A stretch of 13,003 nucleotides of DNA from Dehalococcoidia bacterium UBA3254 (GTDB lineage Bacteria > Chloroflexota > Dehalococcoidia > Dehalococcoidales > UBA3254): contig DEUU01000305.1 in assembly GCA_002362735.1 (NCBI GenBank), positions 1 to 13,003 on the forward strand, in the 5' to 3' direction. Below, one piece after another: positions 1 to 4,648 of this stretch (positions are counted from its first letter, which is position 1; every line of letters begins with the position of its first letter). The notes beneath the pieces were generated by a model. The model worked only from the letters and a program-made list of their open reading frames with translations. It searched no databases and was not told the origin of the DNA. The translations under genes were made by a program, and so were the position numbers.

Positions 1-1
1 T

Positions 2-112
2 TTAAATTACGTCAGGACGTGGCGGCTGGATGTTAGTTGAAATGAGGGGTTGTTTCTTTGCATCCTTCTTGGGTTTCTTCTTCTCCCGGCCGGAAAAATC
101 TCGACTGCCCAT
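2..112 (-). CDS. Small lysine-rich conserved-type protein, 36 aa
   Basis: This complete small ORF has an ATG at 112-110 and a TAA at 4-2. A strong Shine-Dalgarno (GGAGG, 119-123) sits six bases before the start. The protein begins MGSRDFSGREKKKPKKDAKK, so it has a very basic first half, and ends in a proline-rich stretch (QPPRPDVI). It has no signal peptide, membrane segment or cysteine. From memory, short proteins with a 'KKPKKD' core and a Pro-rich tail recur in environmental bacteria as uncharacterised proteins; I know no assigned function. It lies downstream of and in the same direction as the KGG genes, but a promoter-like sequence at 178-206 suggests its own transcription. The strong SD, consistent frame and clean stop support a real gene. 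Function is unknown; binding to nucleic acid through the Lys cluster is only a guess. Confidence 0.62.
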   Translation of the reverse strand: MGSRDFSGREKKKPKKDAKKQPLISTNIQPPRPDVI

Positions 113-177
113 ATAGCACCTCCATTCGGCATTGCTTTTCTGTTTACCCTAAACGAGATGTTGCACTATGTAAAGAT

Positions 178-206
178 AGTTTAACAAAATGTATCTAGGG
201 TGTAAA
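178..206 (-). promoter_or_regulatory. Candidate sigma-70-type promoter for the 36-aa gene
   Basis: On the minus strand there is a -35 TTTACA (206-201), a 17-base spacer and a -10 TAAACT (183-178). The matches are 5/6 and 4/6 to consensus. It would leave a leader of about 60 bases before the start at 112. Within that leader is a 13-base inverted repeat (GTTTA-CCC-TAAAC, 142-154) that could be an operator. This is a sequence match only. Confidence 0.35.
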
Positions 207-310
207 GAGTGCGCAGGGGATAATCTTGATTGGCAGGGGTGGTATTTGGGTTCAAGATTTGTATATAGTGGGTCATTTGATTTGGAAAAGCCCATATCTG
301 GGAAAGGACT

Positions 311-568
311 TTATTTCCGACCGGGATCATGAACATGGGAATGTTCTCCGCCTTTCCTGGCTCCTTCTATCTGGCGTTCCTTTGATTCAGGAGAATAGTG
401 CTTTTCGGTGCCGGCGCTGGCCAGTCCGCCCTTACGAGCGCCTTCTCTCTGCCTTTCTTTGCTCTCGCGCGTAAAATGTTTGAAGGCTTTTCCGCCCCTC
501 CGGGCACCCTCTATTAATCTTTCCTGGGCTTCTCTGGTCATTAATTGCCCCTTCATCACCCTGGCCAT
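311..568 (-). CDS. KGG-repeat small hydrophilic stress protein, copy A (85 aa)
   Basis: The protein has three tandem units, each ending in a GAR[KR]GG motif (residues 21-26, 43-48 and 69-74). The spacers are of the form KHFT/KHYS followed by ESKERQ. This is the KGG repeat found in E. coli YciG, B. subtilis GsiB and fungal con-10-like proteins, which are small, very hydrophilic general-stress or desiccation proteins. The ATG at 568 follows an AGGAGG (575-580) at good spacing. The second spacer is longer and divergent (LASAGTEKHYS), unlike the other copies. The tail EHSHVHDPGRK is shared with copies D and E. It is predicted cytosolic and intrinsically disordered, with no cysteine and no membrane segment. 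It is the most downstream of five paralogs in the block. The family assignment is firm; the molecular role, as for the family, is not known in detail. Confidence 0.85.
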   Translation of the reverse strand: MARVMKGQLMTREAQERLIEGARRGGKAFKHFTRESKERQREGARKGGLASAGTEKHYSPESKERQIEGARKGGEHSHVHDPGRK

Positions 569-660
569 GAAAGTCCTCCTTTTTGCCTGATTACTTATAA
601 TGTTAGTCCTGTCTCAATTGATTAGACTGTTATGATAGACAGCTTGGGTAATAGGTTAGA

Positions 661-843
661 CTATCTTATGGCGGTAAGGTGCCCTCCGTGTGAATGCTGG
701 CCTCCTTTTCTGGCTCCGGCAACTTGTCTTTCCTTGCTCTCTGGCGTGAAATGTTTCTTCGCCCGACCGCCTTTGCGTGCACCGGATATCAATCTCTCCT
801 GAGCTTCTCTGGAAATTAATTCTCCGTTTTCTTCTCCGGGCAT
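661..843 (-). CDS. KGG-repeat small hydrophilic stress protein, copy B (60 aa)
   Basis: This is a two-unit version. After a short acidic N-terminus (MPGEENGELIS) come a unit starting REAQERLISGARKGG and a second with PESKERQVAGARKGG, ending in QHSHGGHLTAIR. An ATG six bases further upstream (849) is also in frame. I prefer 843 for two reasons. The GGAG at 851-854 is only one base from the 849 ATG but seven from 843. Starting at 843 also gives the MP- N-terminus seen in copies D and E. The tail HSHGGH matches copy C rather than A, D and E, so B and C look like the closer pair. It is likely a cytosolic, disordered stress protein like its neighbours. Confidence 0.83.
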   Translation of the reverse strand: MPGEENGELISREAQERLISGARKGGRAKKHFTPESKERQVAGARKGGQHSHGGHLTAIR

Positions 844-922
844 AGCCATTCTCCTCTTCGCTTGCTCAGTACGTTGAGGTCAAAATAAGGATAGAATCGA
901 TGTAAGGCCTCAAATGTTATTT

Positions 923-1186
923 TTATGCTTTCCGATGACCACCATGTGAATGCTGCCCGCCTTTACGTGCTCCCTCAATTTGCCGTTCTTTGCTTTCAGG
1001 AGTAAAATGCTTCTCTGCTCGGCCGCCTTTCTCTCCACCTCGCCGAGCTCCCTCGATTTGCCTTTCCTTGCTCTCCGGAGTGAAATGTTTTTTAGCTCGG
1101 CCACCTTTCTCGCCACCTTTGCGAGCACCCTCGATTAATCTCTGCTGAGCTTCCTTTGTCATCAGTTCACCCTTTCTCTCAGCCAT
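923..1186 (-). CDS. KGG-repeat small hydrophilic stress protein, copy C (87 aa)
   Basis: This three-unit copy has expanded linkers. The first two units read GAR[KR]GG-EKGGRA-[KE]KHFT, giving a doubled GG motif per unit, and the last ends GARKGGQHSHGGHRKA. The start ATG at 1186 follows AGGAGG (1194-1199) with a seven-base gap. Units 1 and 2 are nearly identical, suggesting recent internal duplication. An 18-base inverted repeat (1203-1220) lies just upstream of the ribosome-binding site, and the 106-aa gene ends 58 bases upstream. The product is very basic, hydrophilic and free of cysteine and membrane segments. A 72-aa reading frame on the same strand (910-1128) overlaps it in another phase and is a shadow. 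Confidence 0.85.
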   Translation of the reverse strand: MAERKGELMTKEAQQRLIEGARKGGEKGGRAKKHFTPESKERQIEGARRGGEKGGRAEKHFTPESKERQIEGARKGGQHSHGGHRKA

Positions 1187-1202
1187 AAAATTGCCTCCTT
1201 AA

Positions 1203-1220
1203 TGATCTCTCCAGAGATCA
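1203..1220. promoter_or_regulatory. 18-bp inverted repeat upstream of KGG copy C
   Basis: The plus strand reads TGATCTCT-CC-AGAGATCA: two perfect 8-base arms around two bases. It lies between the end of the 106-aa gene (1245) and the Shine-Dalgarno of copy C (1194-1199). The tiny loop disfavours a transcription terminator, and no T-run follows on the minus strand. An operator for a dimeric regulator, or a hairpin next to the ribosome-binding site, is more likely. No other KGG copy has it. Confidence 0.4.
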
Positions 1221-1244
1221 GCAATATGATTAAAAATATCACTA

Positions 1245-1565
1245 TTATTTTCTCTTGATAAATTTGTTGAAGTTGCTTTTGACTCCGCTACTGGTCTCAT
1301 CTTGATAGATAAATGACAGATGATTCTCATCAAACTTTCGGAAAAATTCATCCCATGATATTTCTCGTAACGATTGACTTCGCCCGGAACTGTAACCGGG
1401 AAACATCAAACGAAGTACTCCTATATTATTTCCTCCTGTCCCTTTCACTGATGCCGGTTTGGCGTTACGAGTTTCTGCCCATTTTCTAATCACATCATGA
1501 TCAGAAGTTGTTTTTGAAGATCCCTTTGGAGCAGTGCTTTTTGCTTTTGACTGCCTGGTAGTCAT
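1245..1565 (-). CDS. Conserved hypothetical protein, 106 aa (DHDVIRKWAE / SNFNK family)
   Basis: I recognise this as a widespread small family without a proven function; relatives are sometimes mislabelled '1,4-alpha-glucan branching enzyme'. Visible hallmarks, in order, are a Ser/Thr/Lys-rich N-terminal tail (about residues 1-21), DHDVIRKWAETRNAKPASV, KGTGG, a hydrophobic strand LRLMFPGYSSG, then ISWDEFFRKFDENHLSFIYQD and SGVKSNFNKFIKRK. There is no signal peptide or membrane segment, and it lacks the size and motifs of any glycosyl hydrolase. The ATG at 1565 is set by AGGAGG (1572-1577) at a six-base gap; an ATG at 1569 lies in another frame. It sits inside the KGG block on the same strand, so co-regulation under stress is a reasonable inference, not an observation. 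Confidence 0.82.
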   Translation of the reverse strand: MTTRQSKAKSTAPKGSSKTTSDHDVIRKWAETRNAKPASVKGTGGNNIGVLRLMFPGYSSGRSQSLREISWDEFFRKFDENHLSFIYQDETSSGVKSNFNKFIKRK

Positions 1566-1647
1566 TCATTACCTCCTAATAATGGAATTATTACGGAGTG
1601 GCCAGGTGTTTCCGATTCTATCCTTCTCAGTTGGGAAAAGCCTCGAT

Positions 1648-1899
1648 TTATTCCTGCCGGCCTGGATCATGGATATGGGAATGTTGACCTCCCTTTCGAG
1701 CGCCTTCAATCTGGCGTTCCTTACTCTCGGAGGTAAAGTGCTTGGGGGCTTCCCCACCCTTCCGGGCACCTTCCCTCTGTCTTTCTTTGCTCTCAGCCGT
1801 AAAATGCTTTTCGGCCTTTCCTCCTTTTCGGGCGCCTTCGATTAATCTTTCCTGAGCGTCCTTTGACATCAATCCTTCACTTCTTTTTCTCGCAGGCAT
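1648..1899 (-). CDS. KGG-repeat small hydrophilic stress protein, copy D (83 aa)
   Basis: This three-unit copy is the most regular: GARKGGKAEKHFT, GARKGGEAPKHFT and GARKGGQHSHIHDPGRQE, each preceded by [DE]xQER or ESKERQ. The N-terminus MPARKRSEGLMS is basic. The ATG at 1899 follows GGAGGG (1905-1910). DNA around its 3' end resembles that of copy A, so A and D probably arose from one duplicated segment. It is predicted to be cytosolic, disordered and highly basic. The 106-aa gene begins about 80 bases downstream; I see no terminator between them, so read-through is possible. Confidence 0.85.
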   Translation of the reverse strand: MPARKRSEGLMSKDAQERLIEGARKGGKAEKHFTAESKERQREGARKGGEAPKHFTSESKERQIEGARKGGQHSHIHDPGRQE

Positions 1900-1957
1900 C
1901 TAGTCCCTCCTTTGAAGAGCAAGCATTTATTTTTAATTGGAATCTTATTTGAAATCT

Positions 1958-2137
1958 CTAGATACTTCTCCCAGGGTCATGCATATGAGAATGCTGTCCC
2001 CCTTTCCTCGCTCCGGCTCTTTGTCTTTCTTTGCTTTCAGTGGTGAAATGTTTCGGCGATTTTCCGCCTTTACGAGCGCCTTCGATAAGCCTTTCCTGGG
2101 CCTCTCTGGATATCAGGTTTCTGTCTTCTCTAGGCAT
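1958..2137 (-). CDS. KGG-repeat small hydrophilic stress protein, copy E (59 aa)
   Basis: This intact two-unit copy is easily overlooked because of its length. It begins MPREDRNLIS, continues REAQERLIEGARKGGKSPKH and TESKERQRAGARKGG, and ends QHSHMHDPGRSI before a TAG at 1960-1958. The ATG at 2137 follows a perfect AGGAGG (2145-2150) with a seven-base gap. Its C-terminal tail matches copies A and D (HSHxHDPGR). It is the first gene of the minus-strand block, so a promoter for the block would be expected in the gene-free region to its right; I could not identify a convincing one. Two plus-strand frames across it are shadows. Confidence 0.83.
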   Translation of the reverse strand: MPREDRNLISREAQERLIEGARKGGKSPKHFTTESKERQRAGARKGGQHSHMHDPGRSI

Positions 2138-2698
2138 ATCAATACCTCCTTTTTGTTATCAGGAAACAGGTACAATTTCTAATCTTTACCTATATTTTAA
2201 GGCCTGCACCAAAGGTGAGGCATCAATAAAACTGCGTAATGATAGGACAGGAAAAATGCTTACAGCTTAGCCTTTTAGCAAGGCAACGTCTACTAAATCC
2301 ATTAGGATAACCAAAGCGTAATCAAAAGAATATCTACGTCATTTCATGTAAGCAAAGTTCAACCAGATCTGTCTTTCATTTAGTTACATTGTACAGGTAG
2401 ACACGTTTGGTAAATTGTTCCCTTGGGTTGCCAAAGGCCATAACTGCTTAATTACAAGTAAACATAAATACCGAATTAATTATGGTTCTCGTACCGGATG
2501 AAATATAAATGTCGGTCAATGGGTCGGTTATTAGTTTTAATGAAAATGTATATTCTGGCGGATAAAAACCGAGGGGGGCAAGATTAAGATATAAATTGAA
2601 GAATTAAAGAGATGAGGAGGAAAATTACAATGAAAATTACATACATTTGACATAAAAATATTTCTTAAAAATTAGCAAAAATATTACTGGAGGACAAA
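2138..2698. other. 561-bp gene-free region between divergent units
   Basis: This AT-rich stretch lies between the KGG block (leftward) and the lipoprotein gene (rightward), so it should hold promoters for both. I see no RNA gene and no convincing ORF. Small features are: a weak hairpin GCCTT-TTAGC-AAGGC near 2270-2284; a 9-base direct repeat AAAATTACA (2621-2629 and 2633-2641) flanking an ATG; and a perfect -35 hexamer TTGACA (2647-2652) with only a poor -10 (AATTAG, 2670-2675). No promoter is assigned with confidence. Confidence 0.6.
2630..2650 (+). other. Possible 6-codon mini-ORF with strong ribosome-binding site
   Basis: A perfect AGGAGG (2615-2620) stands nine bases before an ATG that opens a frame of only six codons (MKITYI) and a TGA, 48 bases before the lipoprotein start. 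The lipoprotein has its own SD (GGAGGA, 2689-2694). It could be a regulatory leader or a start region left by duplication, since AAAATTACA is repeated around the ATG. It may equally be chance in purine-rich DNA. Confidence 0.15.
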
Positions 2699-4585
2699 AT
2701 GAGAAAACAAACTTTTCACTTTAGCAAACATTACTTTTTGTTGTTTGCTGTAGCGCTAACAGCGATCATAGCGCTTGTAGTTTCCTGTGTATCAGGGACA
2801 CCAAACACAACATCTACAACTTCGGGAGGTTCCACACTCCCGAATATACAATCCATAACCGTTCAGGTGATGGCAGGGTCTAGTCCAACTGCTACAGCGA
2901 CGGCTACATCATCTCCAACTGCCACAATGTCACCAACGGCTACTGCGTCTCCAACAGCAACTGCATCAGCAACACCTACAGTAGGGACGACACCAACCGG
3001 AACACCCACGCCTACCGCCACACCCACAGCTACCGGGATGCCTTCAGCTACGCCCACGGCTACAGCTACTGGAATGCCCTCCGCCACGCCTACGGCCACA
3101 ATTTCACCTACCGCAACAGCCTCTCCTAGCCCAACAACTCCTGCCACCGGAGGATCTGACGTCATGGTATCGGTGAATATGGTCAACTTTAATGTCGCAT
3201 CCGGTCAGGGGAGCATAATTTACTTCATGGATGCGGTGCCACCAATTGAACAGGGCGTGCCAGCTTTCTCCGCGGCAGGGACGTACGTTTCAAATGCAGC
3301 CACTTCATATATCTGGCCGAATGTAAGTCCCGGGCTACATGTATTTTCAGCTGAACTGGTAAACAGCGATAGTACTCCGTTATCCGCTCCGGCGGTCTCC
3401 TCAGTAATGGTCTGGGTCCCCAGTTCAACGATGGCTTCCATGCCCCAGATCAAGATGATGACTACACAAATAATGCCTGCCGGATCAACTCCCACTCCAA
3501 CGGCTACTGCTACGGCGACTGCATCAGCAACCTCGACAGCCACTCCTATTCCGACCGCGACTGCAACCGCTACAGCTGCTGCAACAGCGACTGCTACTGG
3601 AACCATGACGCCCGTTGCCACAGAATCACCAACAATGACACCAACCGGAACACCCACGCCTACCGCCACACCCACAGCTACCGGGATGCCTTCAGCTACG
3701 CCCACGGCTACAGCAACTGCAACTACGTCTCCGACTGCAACCGGTACTCCTACAACTACCAGTTCACCTACAGCTACTTCTTCACCTACCTCAACAGCAC
3801 CAGGAGCTGTTGATATTATGGTCTCCATTCAATCCAGTAATTTCAATGTTGTGGCAAAGGAAGGACAGGCGGCGGCTCAAGGTGAAGGACACATTCATTA
3901 CTTCCTGGATACGATTCCACCAACCTTCCCATTCCAGGTATCCGTACCAACTTCCGGTAGTTGGGTCCACACTGAAAGTACCTCCTGGACGTTTACAAAT
4001 GTCAATCCTGGCGTCCATATGGTAATGGCTGAGTTAGTAAATAACGATCATACAGCGCTGAATCCGCCCGTAGTCTGGTCTACCTTGATCACGGTAATGC
4101 CACTAATGGCTTCTCCGTCAGGTACACCAACTTCAACCGCAAGCCCGACCGAAACTGCGAGCCCTTCCGCCACGGCTACCGCTACTCCGACAGCTACAGC
4201 CACTGCTATTCCAACGGCAACTGCCAGCGCGTCTCCTACCTCAACGGCTTCACCCACGGCGACAGCTTCACCTTCGACTTCTCCGGGAGGCGCAACCACG
4301 ACCTTTAATCTGTCAGCACAGAATTTGGCCTTTAACATGAGCAGTATGACAGTACCGGCGGGAGCACAAATCACCGTTAACTTCAATAATATGGACAGCG
4401 GTATTCCGCACAACTTTGCAGTCTATAATGACTCAACTGCTGCAACTTCAATATTTGTCGGTCAAATAATAACGGGTCCTGGGACTACAACTTATACTTT
4501 CACAGCTCCTACAACACCTGGAACCTATTTCTTTCGCTGTGATGTTCACCCTACCATAATGACCGGACAGTTTATCGTTCAGTAA
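2699..4585 (+). CDS. Secreted lipoprotein: two homologous beta domains, Thr/Pro linkers, C-terminal cupredoxin
   Basis: This 628-residue surface or exported lipoprotein has a basic N-terminus, a hydrophobic segment (about 12-28) and a lipobox VVSC with Cys30 as the lipidation site. Three low-complexity linkers rich in Thr, Pro and Ala (about 61-152, 263-370 and 474-530) resemble O-glycosylated cell-surface stalks. Between them are two homologous domains (about 154-240 and 372-468), sharing MVS(V/I), FNV, YF(M/L)D, PGxH and AELVN. The end (about 533-628) is a plastocyanin-like cupredoxin. Candidate type-1 copper ligands are His571, Cys614, His617 and Met621 (C-X2-H-X3-M), within motifs PHNF and CDVHPTIM. 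It probably binds copper outside the membrane as an electron carrier or copper-handling protein; the partner is unknown. An SD GGAGGA (2689-2694) supports the start. Opposite-strand Val/Ala/Gly-rich frames over the linkers are shadows. Confidence 0.88.
   Translation: MRKQTFHFSKHYFLLFAVALTAIIALVVSCVSGTPNTTSTTSGGSTLPNIQSITVQVMAGSSPTATATATSSPTATMSPTATASPTATASATPTVGTTPTGTPTPTATPTATGMPSATPTATATGMPSATPTATISPTATASPSPTTPATGGSDVMVSVNMVNFNVASGQGSIIYFMDAVPPIEQGVPAFSAAGTYVSNAATSYIWPNVSPGLHVFSAELVNSDSTPLSAPAVSSVMVWVPSSTMASMPQIKMMTTQIMPAGSTPTPTATATATASATSTATPIPTATATATAAATATATGTMTPVATESPTMTPTGTPTPTATPTATGMPSATPTATATATTSPTATGTPTTTSSPTATSSPTSTAPGAVDIMVSIQSSNFNVVAKEGQAAAQGEGHIHYFLDTIPPTFPFQVSVPTSGSWVHTESTSWTFTNVNPGVHMVMAELVNNDHTALNPPVVWSTLITVMPLMASPSGTPTSTASPTETASPSATATATPTATATAIPTATASASPTSTASPTATASPSTSPGGATTTFNLSAQNLAFNMSSMTVPAGAQITVNFNNMDSGIPHNFAVYNDSTAATSIFVGQIITGPGTTTYTFTAPTTPGTYFFRCDVHPTIMTGQFIVQ
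2989..3066 (+). repeat. 78-bp exact direct repeat, copy 1 (linker 1 of lipoprotein gene)
   Basis: This copy is identical base for base to 3637-3714, with mismatches immediately outside both ends. It encodes TPTGTPTPTATPT followed by ATGMPSATPTATA in linker 1. The copies are 648 bp apart, exactly 216 codons, so recombination between them would add or remove one linker-plus-domain unit in frame. Confidence 0.93.
3637..3714 (+). repeat. 78-bp exact direct repeat, copy 2 (linker 2 of lipoprotein gene)
   Basis: This is the second copy of the 2989-3066 repeat. Perfect identity over 78 bases, including third codon positions, contrasts with the strongly diverged adjacent domains. That points to recent duplication or gene conversion of the linker rather than selection on the protein alone. 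Confidence 0.93.
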
Positions 4586-4595
4586 TCATTGAGTA

Positions 4596-4629
4596 AGAAA
4601 AGCCGGAGATATTTTTCTCCGGCTTTTCT
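4596..4629 (+). terminator. Rho-independent terminator, probably bidirectional
   Basis: A perfect 14-bp stem (AGAAAAGCCGGAGA / TCTCCGGCTTTTCT) encloses a 6-base loop, with T-rich sequence in the 3' arm on both strands. It lies 10 bases after the lipoprotein stop and 20 bases beyond the stop of the convergent aminotransferase, so it can serve both genes. Confidence 0.88.
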
Positions 4630-4648
4630 CTTTAAGATGACATTCCTT

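Noticed and set aside
287..301. CCCA-GATA-TGGG-CTTTT as a terminator after KGG copy A (minus strand)
   Set aside because: A four-pair stem and four T's are too weak to claim.
844..849. ATG at 849 as the start of KGG copy B
   Set aside because: Only one base separates it from the GGAG; the ATG at 843 has proper spacing and gives the MP- start of its paralogs.
1245..1565. Annotating the 106-aa protein as 1,4-alpha-glucan branching enzyme
   Set aside because: It is far too short and has no glycosyl hydrolase motif; that label is a known propagated error for this family as I recall it.
1534..1845. Plus-strand frame of 103 aa over KGG copy D, and similar plus-strand frames over the other copies
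   Set aside because: They mirror the KGG units on the other strand, where every gene has a strong SD and family match.
311..2137. The repeated KGG block as a CRISPR-like or intergenic repeat array
   Set aside because: The similarity follows protein-coding units with SDs and stops, the spacing is irregular, and there are no short identical repeats with unique spacers.
2270..2284. GCCTT-TTAGC-AAGGC hairpin as a terminator
   Set aside because: The stem is only five pairs with no T-run on either strand, and no gene ends nearby.
2863..3828. Opposite-strand frames of 107 and 202 aa rich in Val/Ala/Gly across the lipoprotein linkers
   Set aside because: They are the complement of Thr/Pro/Ala codon repeats, lack ribosome-binding sites, and the sense strand has a lipobox and a copper domain.
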